Positions 8,716-20,511 are shown, numbered from the stretch's first letter. The stretch: 64,000 nucleotides of DNA from Lysobacter sp. TY2-98 (GCF_003367355.1 NZ_CP031413.1:372001-436000); one strand, 5' to 3'. The notes: generated by a model not told the origin, from the sequence alone. Made by a program: numbers and translations.

Positions 8716-9983
8716 AGATAAAGTTCCTTGACGTCGATGCCGGCGTGGTGATCGGCGAGCGGACGACGGATTTCGATCGCGCTGTCGGCCGACAGCAGAT
8801 CCAGCGTCCGGAAGCCGGATAGCAGCCTGCCGTCCGGATCGGTCAGCACCAGCACGCGCGGCCGCAGTCGGCGTGCGGCGTTCTGCGACATGATCGCGAC
8901 GATCTCGCCGGTGTTGAGTTCCGCGAGTGATCCTGTGGGATACACGCCCAGGCAGCTGATGAACTGCTCGACGAGTTCCGGGTAATAGCGCGTCACGCGA
9001 TCGCGGTAGAGGTCCTGCAGCGCGATGTGGCGCGCCATGGCGGGCGCGTGCGGACGGTCACTGGTCATCGCGTCGAAGCTGTCCACGATCGCGGCGATGC
9101 GCGCATGCAGCGGAATGTCGCCGCCCGAACGACGCGCGGGATAACCGGTGCCGTCGGCGCGCTCGTGGTGGCCGCGCACCATCTCGATGACGGTGGCGCT
9201 GAAGCGGTCGTCCTGCAGCATCTGCGTGCCGAGTTCGACATGGCGACGCACGCGTGCCATCGACAACGGATCGAGGGGGCCTTCGCGCTCGAGCAGCGGC
9301 TGCGGCACCTGTGTCTTTCCGATGTCCATCAGCATCGCGCCGGTCGCGAGTTCGACCAGGTAGTCCTCGGGCAGACCGAGGTGGCGCCCGAACGCGGCGG
9401 CGAGCATCGCGCAGTTGAGGGCATGCGAATACGCGTAACCGTCGTGACGGCGAAGCGCGTTGAGCCAGAACATGGCATCCGCATTGCGCAGCACGCTGGC
9501 GACGACGGGGCGTGCCGCGGCGTGCGCGACCTCGGGCTCGATGGGCTTGCCCGACTGCGCCTGTTCGACCAGCTCGCTGATGGTGGTGGCGGTGTTCTCG
9601 AGCGCCTCGCGCGCGCGCGGCACCTCGTGTTCGAAATCGACGGTGTCGCGGTAGGTCGCGCTGCCGAGGCGCGGGTCACGCGTCGGCGCAGGCGTACTGA
9701 CGGAGGCGCCGTTGGGCGTGATGTCGCGGTCGGTCGTCATCTGGCTGGCGGCGCTGGACAGCGCGCTCATTCCGGAAAAGCTGCGCGCATAGCCGCGCTG
9801 GGTGAGCTCGACGTCGATCCAGACGCGGCGACAGTAGTTGCGCAGTGTTTCGATCTGCGACAACTCGTGGACATAGAAGCCCTGCAGCGGGAAGGGCGTT
9901 TCGGTCCACGGGCGATCGAGCCGGCACACGAACATGCCGAGCCGTACCTGGTCCGCTTCGATCTCGCGCTCTTCGATCTGCAT
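8712..9983 (-). CDS. DUF3391 / HD-GYP domain protein (c-di-GMP phosphodiesterase type)
   Basis: 423 aa from the ATG at 9983, chosen because MQIEEREIEADQVRLGMFV is the normal beginning of the DUF3391 domain. The C-terminal HD-GYP domain shows SHALNCAMLAAAFGRHLGLP, MLMDIGKTQVP, RRHVELGTQML, GHHERADGTGYP and a late DSFDAMTSDR. The GYP motif is intact, but the first His of the HD pair is Met (MDIGK rather than HDIGK), so one metal ligand is missing. DUF3391 members with this change occur, and activity cannot be assumed. First gene of the pair with the EAL protein and overlapping it by 4 nt. Cytoplasmic; likely lowers or senses c-di-GMP. Confidence 0.88.
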   Translation of the reverse strand: MQIEEREIEADQVRLGMFVCRLDRPWTETPFPLQGFYVHELSQIETLRNYCRRVWIDVELTQRGYARSFSGMSALSSAASQMTTDRDITPNGASVSTPAPTRDPRLGSATYRDTVDFEHEVPRAREALENTATTISELVEQAQSGKPIEPEVAHAAARPVVASVLRNADAMFWLNALRRHDGYAYSHALNCAMLAAAFGRHLGLPEDYLVELATGAMLMDIGKTQVPQPLLEREGPLDPLSMARVRRHVELGTQMLQDDRFSATVIEMVRGHHERADGTGYPARRSGGDIPLHARIAAIVDSFDAMTSDRPHAPAMARHIALQDLYRDRVTRYYPELVEQFISCLGVYPTGSLAELNTGEIVAIMSQNAARRLRPRVLVLTDPDGRLLSGFRTLDLLSADSAIEIRRPLADHHAGIDVKELYL

Positions 9984-10139
9984 GCGCCCCCGTCGACCGT
10001 CCTCCGGGGACGTCGATCCCCCAAGAGTAAACCGCCGCAGGGCACTGGCAAGCATTCGAACCGCCGGACGGCGTGCGACCCATGCGGGCAGCGTGCGATG
10101 CCGACCGGGCGCGTCAGCAACCGCCGTGGGACGTCAGCC

Positions 10140-12074
<1,935 letters not shown>

Positions 12075-12099
12075 GCCGTCGCGAAGTACAGTCAACGGA

Positions 12100-12121
12100 C
12101 CCCGCGGAAGCGGGGTTCGTC
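12100..12121 (+). terminator. Hairpin after gapA
   Basis: CCCCGC (12100-12105), loop GGAA, GCGGGG (12110-12115), then TTCGTCGTTT. The stem is strong but the T-tract is interrupted, so termination may be partial. Confidence 0.6.
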
Positions 12122-12242
12122 GTTTATGGGGTCGGACTAATCCCACGCGACGCCGGGCGATCCTGCCGTGGCGCGACCGGTGTCTCGCTTGCGATACTGC
12201 CGCGGCGCACCCCGCGCCATCGGGGACCCACAAGGAGATTGC

Positions 12243-12671
12243 ATGTCACGCAAGACGCTCGCCGCCTGCATGGTGGCGCTGATGGCCCTGTCGGCCGTCG
12301 CCACGGCCGAAGCCAAGAAGAAGGACGCGGACGAACCGCCGAGCCGCGAAGTCAAGGGACGCCACGATGTCGAGGGCGAGATCGTCGGCAACGAGATTCC
12401 GGGCAGCCCGTTCACGAAGCTTGAAATCGGCATGTCGATGAAGCAGGCGAACGACGTCCTCGGCGACAAGACGACGCACGGCGCCGACTGCGGCGAGTAC
12501 ATGACCGGCAAGTCGTTCATCCCGTTCCATTTCGGCGGCGACAAGGTCCGCACGGAATGCGCGATCAAGGGCCTGGGTCGCCTGGTCTTCACCAACCAGT
12601 CCGATTTCGACGGTCAGAAGGTGCTGATCAAGATCGAGTACGACGCGGCGGAAGACGGCTACCGCGAGTAA
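12243..12671 (+). CDS. Small secreted protein with a BamE/SmpA-like motif, function unknown
   Basis: 142 aa. The ATG at 12243 has an AAGGAG ribosome site at 12232-12237 and starts a signal peptide (LAACMVALMALSAVATAEA). The mature part is charged (KKKDADEPPSREVKGRH) and then contains LEIGMSMKQANDVLGDKT, which resembles the GMSMxQVxxLLGxP turn of the BamE/OmlA fold, followed by beta-strand-like segments up to VLIKIEYDAAEDG. Two Cys (GADCGEY and RTECAIK) could form a periplasmic disulfide. There is no lipobox, so it is soluble rather than a BamE lipoprotein. It has its own hairpin on each side and looks monocistronic between gapA and pgk. The fold call is tentative. Confidence 0.7.
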   Translation: MSRKTLAACMVALMALSAVATAEAKKKDADEPPSREVKGRHDVEGEIVGNEIPGSPFTKLEIGMSMKQANDVLGDKTTHGADCGEYMTGKSFIPFHFGGDKVRTECAIKGLGRLVFTNQSDFDGQKVLIKIEYDAAEDGYRE

Positions 12672-12690
12672 TCGCCGCCGTTGCGCCAAG

Positions 12691-12716
12691 CGAAGCCCCG
12701 CCCGTGCGGGGCTTCG
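12691..12716 (+). terminator. Terminator-like hairpin before pgk
   Basis: A perfect 11-bp stem CGAAGCCCCGC/GCGGGGCTTCG with loop CCGT, 20 nt after the preceding stop. No uninterrupted T-run follows, so it may act as an attenuator or protect the RNA end. Confidence 0.6.
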
Positions 12717-12806
12717 TCGTTCCGGGACGGCCGTTTTCCGCGGCGGCGCCGACCGGCGACAATGACGGACTGCGCATCCGCGCCGTCGCCACTCCCGGGA
12801 GCCTCC

Positions 12807-13982
12807 ATGTCCATCCTCCGCATGTCCGACCTCGACCTCGCCGGCAAGCGCGTGCTGATCCGAGAAGATCTGAACGTGCCGATCGCCGACCGTCGCATCA
12901 CGTCCGAGCAGCGCATCATCGCCGCGCTGCCGACGCTGCGCATGGCGCTGGAGAAGGGCGCGGCGGTGATGGTGATGTCACATCTCGGCAGGCCGAAGGA
13001 GGGCGTGTTCAGCGAGGGCGATTCGCTCGCGCCTGTCGCCCAGCGCGTGTCCGAACTGCTCGGCGTCGAGGTGCCGCTGGTGCGCGACTGGACCGGCGGC
13101 GTCGATGTGCAGCCCGGCCAGATCGTGATGCTCGAGAACTGCCGCATGAACGTCGGCGAGGGCAAGGACGACGAGGCGTTGTCGAAGGCGTACGCGGCGC
13201 TGTGCGACGTGTTCGTCATGGACGCCTTCGGTACCGCGCACCGCGCGCAGGCATCGACCCACGGCGTGATCCGCCAGGCGAAGGTCGCGTGTGGCGGCCC
13301 GCTGCTGATGGCCGAACTCGATGCGCTGGCGAAGGCGCTGCAGGAACCGGCGCGCCCGTTGCTGGCGATCGTCGCGGGTTCGAAGGTGTCGACCAAGCTC
13401 GAACTGCTGGGCAACCTCGTCTCGCGCGTCGACCAGCTGATCGTCGGCGGCGGCATCGCGAACACCTTCATCGCGGCGATGGGCCATGGCGTCGGCAAGT
13501 CGCTGGTCGAGCGCGACCTCATCGACACCGCGAAGGCGATCATGGCGCAGGCCAAGGCGCGGGGCGCCGAAATCCCGATGCCGGTCGACGTCGTCGTGGC
13601 GCCGGAATTCAATGCGAATGCACCGGCAACGGTGAAGACGGTCGACGCGGTCGGCGATGACGACATGATCCTCGACATCGGCCCGAAGACCGCAGCGCTC
13701 TACGCCGAACTGATCCGCAATGCCGGCACCGTGGTGTGGAACGGCCCGGTCGGCGTGTTCGAGTTCGACGCGTTCGGCAAGGGCACCGAAGCCCTCGCGC
13801 GCGCGATCGCGTCGAGCAAGGCCTTTTCGATCGCCGGCGGTGGCGACACGCTCGCGGCGGTCGACAAGTACGGCATCGCCGACGACGTCAGCTACATCTC
13901 CACCGGCGGCGGCGCGTTCCTCGAATTCCTGGAAGGCAAGACGCTGCCGGCCGTGGCTGCGCTCGAAGCGCGCGCCGCCTGA
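12807..13982 (+). CDS. pgk: Phosphoglycerate kinase
   Basis: 391 aa, a normal bacterial length. It transfers phosphate from 1,3-bisphosphoglycerate to ADP. The ATG at 12807 was chosen because [22 protein letters not shown] is the conserved N-terminus. The N domain carries SHLGRPKEG and ENCRMNVGE; the hinge and nucleotide domain carry [14 protein letters not shown], the [10 protein letters not shown] strand and the C-terminal [13 protein letters not shown] and [17 protein letters not shown] -10-like GACAAT lies at 12758-12763. It is followed after one base by a HAD phosphatase gene, so the two are likely co-transcribed. Confidence 0.97.
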   Translation: MSILRMSDLDLAGKRVLIREDLNVPIADRRITSEQRIIAALPTLRMALEKGAAVMVMSHLGRPKEGVFSEGDSLAPVAQRVSELLGVEVPLVRDWTGGVDVQPGQIVMLENCRMNVGEGKDDEALSKAYAALCDVFVMDAFGTAHRAQASTHGVIRQAKVACGGPLLMAELDALAKALQEPARPLLAIVAGSKVSTKLELLGNLVSRVDQLIVGGGIANTFIAAMGHGVGKSLVERDLIDTAKAIMAQAKARGAEIPMPVDVVVAPEFNANAPATVKTVDAVGDDDMILDIGPKTAALYAELIRNAGTVVWNGPVGVFEFDAFGKGTEALARAIASSKAFSIAGGGDTLAAVDKYGIADDVSYISTGGGAFLEFLEGKTLPAVAALEARAA

Positions 13983-13983
13983 C

Positions 13984-14619
13984 ATGGCGACGCTGTTCTT
14001 CGACCTCGACGGCACGCTGATCGACTCGGCCGTCGGCATCACCCGCTGCGCGGCGCACGCATTCGAGCGGCTCGGCGAGCCCGTGCCGGACGACGCAACG
14101 CTGCGCAGCTGGATCGGCCCGCCGTTGCGCGTCAGTTTCGCGCCGTTGCTGAAGGATGATGCGCGCGTCGAGCAGGCCGTCGAGCACTACCGCGAGCGGT
14201 ACGAGACGCACGGCTGGGCCGAGCACACGATCTACGACGGCATCGCTGAGGCGATCGAAGCGCTGTACGCCGCCGGGCATCGCCTCGCGGTCGTCACCGC
14301 CAAGAACGAACCGCATGCACGCAAGATCATTGCGAGCCTGCCGTTCGGCCATCGCTTCGTGGATGTCATCGGCGCGACGCTCGATGGGCGGCTCAGCCAC
14401 AAGCCCGAACTGATCGCCGAAGCGCTGGACCGCCTCGGCGCCGACGCCCGCGACTGCACCATGATCGGCGACCGCCGCATGGACATGGAGGGTGCGGTGC
14501 ACCACGCCATGCGGGGCATCGGCGTGCTGTGGGGATTCGGGAGCGAGGAGGAATTGCGGAAGGCGGGCGCCGACATCGTGGTTGCGCGCCCCAGCGGATT
14601 GGCGGAAGTCGCCGCATAA
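13984..14619 (+). CDS. HAD-superfamily phosphatase, phosphoglycolate phosphatase-like
   Basis: 211 aa starting one base after the pgk stop. All four HAD motifs are present: DLDGTLIDS (nucleophile Asp near residue 7), the Thr of VVTAKN, a Lys in LSHKPEL, and MIGDRRMDMEGA (metal-binding acids). The alpha-helical cap between motifs 1 and 2 (SAVGITRCAAHAFERLGEP, LRSWIGPPLR) matches the Gph/PGP subfamily, whose members hydrolyse 2-phosphoglycolate or similar small phosphates. Coupling to pgk suggests house-cleaning of a glycolytic side product, which is inference only. It could also be a nucleotidase. Confidence 0.85.
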   Translation: MATLFFDLDGTLIDSAVGITRCAAHAFERLGEPVPDDATLRSWIGPPLRVSFAPLLKDDARVEQAVEHYRERYETHGWAEHTIYDGIAEAIEALYAAGHRLAVVTAKNEPHARKIIASLPFGHRFVDVIGATLDGRLSHKPELIAEALDRLGADARDCTMIGDRRMDMEGAVHHAMRGIGVLWGFGSEEELRKAGADIVVARPSGLAEVAA

Positions 14620-14669
14620 TTCCCCCTGGGGACGGCGCCGTTCGGCACCGTGCAGGGCAGGGGAATTCG

Positions 14670-16706
14670 ATGCGCAAGTGGATGGGAGCGGCGCTGCTGG
14701 CGTCGCTGGCGGTAGCGGTGCACGCGGAAGAGCATGTGCGCGGGCAGTACCGATTCTCGACGGCGCCCGCACCGGCGTTCGTACGGGTCGGCGACGTGCG
14801 ATCGGCATGGCCGGCGCGGACGCCCGGAGCGGACGACGGACGTTGGCGGTTCTGGATGTACGACCGTCAGATCGACCATCGCGCTGGCGCTGAGCGCGCC
14901 TACACCGATACCGTGTACGAGCCGTTGTCCGCCTCGATGCTGGGCGAGGCGGGTCGATTCCAGATCGACTTCAACCCCGAGTACCAGACGCTGACGATCC
15001 ACCGGGTCGAACTGCGCCGGGATGGGCATTGGTCGTCACGCCTGGATCCGGCGCGCATTTCGCTCGCACGCCGGGAAGGCGAATTCGAGAAGGACCTCGC
15101 CGACGGCGGCGTGACCGCGCTCATCGTGCTCGACGACGTCCGCGTGGGCGACGAAGTGCGCATCGCCTATACGGTGGATGGCCGGAATCCGGTGCTCGCG
15201 GACCAGGACACCGACTGGTTCTACGCCGCCTACAGCAGCCCGATCCTCGATCTGCGCAGCCGCATGCTGTTCGATGCCGGCACGCGTCTGACCGTGCATC
15301 GCGAGAACGGTGTGGAGGCACCGCGGATCGAAACCACGCCCGAGGGCGTCGTCGCGTCCTTCGAGAAGCATGGGATCGCCGCGATGGAGAATCCCGGCGA
15401 CTACCCGCGTGGCTACCAGCCCTACCCCGCGTTCCAGATCGGCCACGAGCAATCCTGGGCGGACGTGGTCCGCTGGGCATTGCCTCTCTACCCCGAGGCG
15501 GGTAATGCGCTGCCGCCGGATCTTGAAGCGCGGATCGCCGCGTGGCGCCGGATCGACGACCCGATCGCCCGCATGACCGCGGCGCTGCGCGCCGTCCAGG
15601 ACGAAGTGCGCTATTTCGGCCTGGAGATGGGCGAATCGTCCCATCGCCCGCATGCACCGGCCGACACGTGGACGCGGCATCTCGGCGACTGCAAGGACAA
15701 GGCCTATCTGCTCGCGACGATACTCGGTCGCCTGGACATCCCGGCCGTCCCAGCGCTCGTCTCCAGCAGCAACGGCGCGGCGGTGCGCGACTACGTGCCC
15801 TCGGCCGACGTCTTCGACCACGTGATCGTGCGAGCGCGCGTTGGCGCCGAAACGGTATGGCTGGATGCCACGATCGACCAGCAGGGCGGTGATCCGCGCG
15901 CGGTCGACCTCAGCGCCCTGGGTGCAGCACTTCCGATCGATCCTTCGACCATCGCAATGGACGCCGTTGCGCCACCGGCAAAGATCGCCGACGCGATCGA
16001 GTCGATCGAACGCTTCGAGCTGGCGACCGCGGGCGAGGCCGCGCGGCTCGTCGTCGAAACGACGTATCACGGTGGCGATGCGGACAATGCACGACGGCGC
16101 TTCGCGTCCGAGCGCGTCGATGAAACCGCGCGTCGCTACGCGGACTATTACGGCAAGCGCTATCGCAAGGTCGAGCCGGATGGGCCCCCGAAGATCACCG
16201 ACGACCGCCAGGCGAACGTCGTCGTCGTGCGGGAGAGTTACCGGTTGCCTACACCCTTCGTGGACGCGAGCGGCAGTACGCGCGCAGTCGACCTGTATGC
16301 GGATGCACTCGACACGGCGACCGCGCTGCCGTCACGCGTCGATCGCATGGGGCCATTGCATGTCGGCGGGCGTGGTCATTACGTCCACCGCATCGAAGTC
16401 GTTGCCCCCGCGCAATGGAGTCCGCTGTTCTCCACCGACAGCATCCGTCGCACATCGGATGCCATGGAGTATTCGAGGGTGGTCGAGCGGAAGAGCGGCA
16501 CGACGAGCATCGAGTACACGCTGGATACGAAGCAGCCCGACCTCGATGGGGCCCGAGTGGCCCAGCACATCGACATGTTGCGCTCGCTTCGCGACGACCT
16601 GTCGGTGCGACTCCGCTTTCAGACCCCCGCCGCACTCGACGCCAGCCAGCGCGAAGATCGGCTGAAGGCGCTGCTCCGCGACGCGATGAAGGAAGATCAC
16701 CAATGA
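14670..16706 (+). CDS. Secreted DUF3857 / transglutaminase-like domain protein
   Basis: 678 aa. Start ATG at 14670 gives a signal peptide (WMGAALLASLAVAVHAEE). The N-terminal half is a DUF3857 beta domain (LTIHRVELRRDGHWSSRL, VRVGDEVRIAYTVDGRNPV). A papain-like transglutaminase core follows with Cys341 in HLGDCKDKAYLLATIL, His in DVFDHVIVRAR and Asp in WLDATIDQQ, so the catalytic triad looks intact. The C-terminal ~250 residues form another beta-rich region. Bacterial members are probably periplasmic peptidases or amidases rather than cross-linkers. The stop overlaps the next start (ATGA), so it is coupled to the Sel1-repeat protein, and the pair may act together in the envelope. Confidence 0.85.
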   Translation: MRKWMGAALLASLAVAVHAEEHVRGQYRFSTAPAPAFVRVGDVRSAWPARTPGADDGRWRFWMYDRQIDHRAGAERAYTDTVYEPLSASMLGEAGRFQIDFNPEYQTLTIHRVELRRDGHWSSRLDPARISLARREGEFEKDLADGGVTALIVLDDVRVGDEVRIAYTVDGRNPVLADQDTDWFYAAYSSPILDLRSRMLFDAGTRLTVHRENGVEAPRIETTPEGVVASFEKHGIAAMENPGDYPRGYQPYPAFQIGHEQSWADVVRWALPLYPEAGNALPPDLEARIAAWRRIDDPIARMTAALRAVQDEVRYFGLEMGESSHRPHAPADTWTRHLGDCKDKAYLLATILGRLDIPAVPALVSSSNGAAVRDYVPSADVFDHVIVRARVGAETVWLDATIDQQGGDPRAVDLSALGAALPIDPSTIAMDAVAPPAKIADAIESIERFELATAGEAARLVVETTYHGGDADNARRRFASERVDETARRYADYYGKRYRKVEPDGPPKITDDRQANVVVVRESYRLPTPFVDASGSTRAVDLYADALDTATALPSRVDRMGPLHVGGRGHYVHRIEVVAPAQWSPLFSTDSIRRTSDAMEYSRVVERKSGTTSIEYTLDTKQPDLDGARVAQHIDMLRSLRDDLSVRLRFQTPAALDASQREDRLKALLRDAMKEDHQ

Positions 16707-18904
16707 GACAGAAAATCCTTGCCGCGGCCACGCTGCTCGCGATCACCGGCCTTGCGCGGGCCGCCGCGCCGTTCGACGCCGCCGCGGCGTGGTCGGACTT
16801 CTTTGCGCACGCCAAGTACAGCGAAGTCAACGAGGCGTATCACGTGCTCGGCGCGGTGGGCTACGACGGCACCCGTGTCGATGCGGACAGCTGCCGCGAC
16901 GCGGGCGACCGGCTCGACGCGGCACTGAAAGGGGCACCGGTCGGCGTCGCGCTGCACCACGCTGCGATGATGTGCGCGGAATCGCGTGGTGATACGGCAC
17001 GCGCCGATCGCGAACTCGAGACGCTTGGTGCCCTCACGCGCCATGCGCTCAGCCAGACCGGTCGTGGCGCGTGGGCGCCGCCGCTTCGCATCGTGCGTCC
17101 CGAAGACGTCATGGCGTTCGTCAGCGCGGCGGGCTACGAGGAGCGCTATGCCTATTACACCGACCTCCACGTGAGGCAGGGCTACCCGCGGACGGTCGCG
17201 GTGTTCGATCCCGACAGCAAGCGCGAACGCGAACTTACCTTCGACTGGGTCGACACGCTCGCGCAGCTCGAAAGCGAGAGCAAATTCCGTGGCTACCCGG
17301 CCGATCGCTACGCCATCGCGCACGCCTTCCTCGAGGCATGGAGTGGCGAGGACGTCGCATCGGCGGACGCGCTCAGTGCGCGCGAAGCGTGGGGCAAGAG
17401 CGACGCGCGCGCCAAGCGTGATGCACTGAAAGCCGGCGCGGCGCGCGGCGGTGTGCTGGCGATGCAGGGGTGGATGGAAGTCTGTTCGACAAAGCCGTTC
17501 GCCGGTTGCGAGGACGGGCTGGTCGATGCGCTGCTGCCGATGGCCGAAAAGGGGCAGGCGCTTGCGCGCGCGGAACTCGCCCAGGCCTATCTGCATGGCG
17601 TTGGCGTCAAGAAGGACGAGGCCGCCGCGCTGGCGCTCATCGACGCAGCCGATCGCGCATCCGACAGCCTGGCCGGAACGGTGCTCGCGGCGTCGTTGAT
17701 GACCGTGCACGGCGAGGCGTGGCCCGCGTGGCTTGTCGAGCGCGTCGGCAAGGCCGAACGCGGGGGTGTTCCCGCAGCACGCGCACTCGGCATCGCCCGC
17801 CGACTCGGAAGTCTGAAGGCCATGCCGGTGGGCGACGATCGCGCGTTTCTCGAGGCACCTGAAAACAACCGCACCGGGCGAGGTCTCGGTCTTCTGGCGA
17901 CGATGGCGAGCACGCTGAAGTCGCCCGAAGCGGACGCACTGCGCGCACGTGCAGCCGAGGCGGGTGACCCCGAGTCCAAGCGGATCGTCGCTTTGCAGCG
18001 GATCGGTACGCCGGGCGCGGCGGACGCCTCGCTCGCGATGCTGCGCGATGCAGCGCTGGGTGGAGATGACTTCGCGGCAAGGATGATGGCCGCCCAGGAC
18101 ATGGCCGATGGGCGATACGAATCGGCCAGCAACTGGCTACTCGGCAGCGTGATCCATGGCGATGTGGATGCGGCCCTGTCGCTGGCATCGCTCCAGGAGC
18201 AGGACGTCCCGGGTGTCGGGACCGTCGCGGACGCGGCGTCCACCTATGAGGAACTGTCGGGCACCGTTCCGGCTGCGCGACGCGCGCTCGCTTCGCTTCT
18301 GATCGACGGGCGCGGGGTGGCCAAGGACGCGGCACGGGCACGTCGCCTGCTCCTTCAGGACGCCGAGCGGGATGACGCATCCTCACAGATGCAGCTCGCG
18401 CGCGCGTATCTGCAGGGCAGTTTCGGCCGCGAGGATGCGTCCAGCGCGGAGTCGTGGATGAAGAAGGCGGTTGCTACGGGCGATGTCGACGCCAAGGCGG
18501 CGTACGGTAGTTGGTTGCTGTCCCAGCCGGGCGCATCCGCACGCGAGCGCGGCATGGCGCTTCTACACGAGGCCGACGCGGCCGGATCGATGGCCGCGAC
18601 GAACGACCTCGCGTGGCGACTCTGCGTCCATCCTGAAGCGTCGCAGCGTGATCCGAAGGCCGGCCTCGAAGCCGCCAAACGCCTCGGCGATCCGCGGCTG
18701 CTGTCGCCCGGCGTGCGGGATACGTTGGCCGCGTGTCACGCGGCGACGGGTGATTTCATCGAGGCGATACGACTGCAGGGACTCGCGCTGGACGGAATAC
18801 CGTCGACAAAGGCGTTCGAAACCACACGCGTGCGCATGCAGGCGCGCCTCGATCTGTACAAGGCCGGCAAGCCGTACGTCGAGGACGACCTCAAGCAGCT
18901 TTGA
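16703..18904 (+). CDS. Secreted Sel1-repeat protein
   Basis: 733 aa, translationally coupled to the transglutaminase-like gene. Signal peptide ILAAATLLAITGLARAAA. The body is alpha-helical and contains Sel1-like repeats (a TPR variant), for example ARAELAQAYLHGVGVKKDEA near 290-310 and AYLQGSFGREDASSAESWMK further on. Such repeats bind proteins and in the periplasm often scaffold envelope enzymes or signalling proteins. The first 150 residues (DAAAAWSDFFAHAKYSEVNEAYHVLG, then scattered Cys residues) are not recognised. A substrate or partner for the adjacent transglutaminase-like protein is a reasonable guess but cannot be shown from sequence. Confidence 0.8.
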   Translation: MRQKILAAATLLAITGLARAAAPFDAAAAWSDFFAHAKYSEVNEAYHVLGAVGYDGTRVDADSCRDAGDRLDAALKGAPVGVALHHAAMMCAESRGDTARADRELETLGALTRHALSQTGRGAWAPPLRIVRPEDVMAFVSAAGYEERYAYYTDLHVRQGYPRTVAVFDPDSKRERELTFDWVDTLAQLESESKFRGYPADRYAIAHAFLEAWSGEDVASADALSAREAWGKSDARAKRDALKAGAARGGVLAMQGWMEVCSTKPFAGCEDGLVDALLPMAEKGQALARAELAQAYLHGVGVKKDEAAALALIDAADRASDSLAGTVLAASLMTVHGEAWPAWLVERVGKAERGGVPAARALGIARRLGSLKAMPVGDDRAFLEAPENNRTGRGLGLLATMASTLKSPEADALRARAAEAGDPESKRIVALQRIGTPGAADASLAMLRDAALGGDDFAARMMAAQDMADGRYESASNWLLGSVIHGDVDAALSLASLQEQDVPGVGTVADAASTYEELSGTVPAARRALASLLIDGRGVAKDAARARRLLLQDAERDDASSQMQLARAYLQGSFGREDASSAESWMKKAVATGDVDAKAAYGSWLLSQPGASARERGMALLHEADAAGSMAATNDLAWRLCVHPEASQRDPKAGLEAAKRLGDPRLLSPGVRDTLAACHAATGDFIEAIRLQGLALDGIPSTKAFETTRVRMQARLDLYKAGKPYVEDDLKQL

Positions 18905-18974
18905 AATCGATTGCCGCGCCCGCGGTCATTGCGGCGTGCTAGGTTTCGGCGATCGTTCCGCAACCAGCCGCCGC

Positions 18975-20441
18975 ATGAGCCACACGACGCGTCGTACCAA
19001 GATCCTCGCCACCCTCGGTCCCGCCACGGATGCGCCTGGCGTGCTCGACCGCTTGCTCGAAGCGGGTGTCGACTGCGTTCGCCTGAACTTCTCGCACGGT
19101 GATCCGTCGGGGCAGGTGGCACGCGCGCAGGCGGTGCGTGAAGCAGCGGCACGCGTGGGACGCGAGATCGGCATCCTCGCCGACCTGCCGGGCCCGAAGA
19201 TCCGCATCGAGAAGTTCGAGAACGATCGCGTCGAGCTCAAGGCCGGTGATCGCTTCGACCTCGTCGCGCGCAACGACGCGCCGCTCGGCAACGAGCGCGA
19301 AGTCGGTGTCAGCTATCTCGGCCTGCCGGGCGATGTCGTGCCGGGGGACGTGCTGCTGCTCGACGACGGCATGGTGCAGCTGCAGGTCGAGCGCGTCGAA
19401 GGCGAGCGCATCATCAACACGGTGCTCAACGATGGCGTGTTGTCGAATCGAAAGGGGTTGAACAAGCAAGGCGGTGGCCTGTCGCTCGGTGCGCTGACGC
19501 CCAAGGACGAAGAGCTCATCAAGGTCGCCGCCGGTATCGGCGTCGACTTCATCGCGGTGTCGTTCTGTCGCAACGCGCAGGACATGCACGACGCGCGCCG
19601 CATCGCACGCGAAGCGGGCTGCGACGCCGCGCTCGTGTCCAAGATCGAGCGCGCCGAAGCGATCGAGAACCTCGCCGAGATCGTCGACGCCAGCGACGTG
19701 GTGATGGTCGCGCGCGGTGATCTCGGCGTCGAAATCGGCGACGCCGAACTGCCGGGCCTGCAGAAGAAGATCATTCGCGAGTCGCTGCTGCGCAACAAGG
19801 TCGTGATCACCGCGACGCAGATGCTGCAGTCGATGGTGGACAGCCCGATCCCCACGCGCGCTGAAGTGCTCGATGTCGCCAACTCGGTGATCGACGGCAC
19901 CGACGCGGTGATGCTGTCGCAGGAATCGGCAGCGGGTAAATATCCCCTCAAGGCGGTGCAGGCGATGGATCGCATCTGCATGGGCGCCGAGCGTCAGTTC
20001 GATCACGACACGAACTTCGAAGCGGCGCCGCGCGGCCTTGATCGTTCCGACCAGGCGATCGCGATGGCGGCGATGTTCCTGTCCGAACACATCGGCGTGC
20101 GGGCGATCGTCGCGATGACCGAATCGGGTGGCACCGCGCGCTTCCTGTCGCGCTTCCGCTCACCGGCGCCGATCATCGCGCTGTCGACCAAGGACGACGC
20201 GCGCCGTCGCATGGGCCTGATGCGCGATGTGACCGCGCTCGGTTTCGACAGCACCGGCATGTCTGCGGGCATCGCCGCGCGCGCGGCGGCGAAGATGCTC
20301 TTCGACCGCGGCCTGCTCGAGGATGGCGACCGCATCGTGTTCACCAGCGGCGAGATCATGCATCAGCACGGCGCGACCAATACCCTGCGCCTGCTGCAGA
20401 TCGGGCCCGGGGGCAAGGCCGAGGGGCTCGGGGAGCTGTAG
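18975..20441 (+). CDS. pyk: Pyruvate kinase
   Basis: 488 aa. It converts phosphoenolpyruvate and ADP to pyruvate and ATP, the last step of glycolysis. The start at 18975 gives the standard TRRTKILATLGPATDAPG. Active-site motifs are complete: VRLNFSHGD, ADLPGPKIRIEKF, DFIAVSFCRNAQD, LVSKIERAEAIENL, VMVARGDLGVEIG and the signature following it with ATQMLQSMVDSPIPTRAEV. The C-terminal domain (IVAMTESGGTARFLSRFRS and the late GEIMHQHGATNTLRL) is present. It is monocistronic by spacing, 70 nt after the Sel1 gene and 108 nt before fba. Confidence 0.97.
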   Translation: MSHTTRRTKILATLGPATDAPGVLDRLLEAGVDCVRLNFSHGDPSGQVARAQAVREAAARVGREIGILADLPGPKIRIEKFENDRVELKAGDRFDLVARNDAPLGNEREVGVSYLGLPGDVVPGDVLLLDDGMVQLQVERVEGERIINTVLNDGVLSNRKGLNKQGGGLSLGALTPKDEELIKVAAGIGVDFIAVSFCRNAQDMHDARRIAREAGCDAALVSKIERAEAIENLAEIVDASDVVMVARGDLGVEIGDAELPGLQKKIIRESLLRNKVVITATQMLQSMVDSPIPTRAEVLDVANSVIDGTDAVMLSQESAAGKYPLKAVQAMDRICMGAERQFDHDTNFEAAPRGLDRSDQAIAMAAMFLSEHIGVRAIVAMTESGGTARFLSRFRSPAPIIALSTKDDARRRMGLMRDVTALGFDSTGMSAGIAARAAAKMLFDRGLLEDGDRIVFTSGEIMHQHGATNTLRLLQIGPGGKAEGLGEL

Positions 20442-20511
20442 TCGGGCGCCGCTGGCGGCCTGCCGAGCGCCGCGCCGGTTCCGCCGCTGAAATCGTAGTC
20501 AGCCCGGCCGG

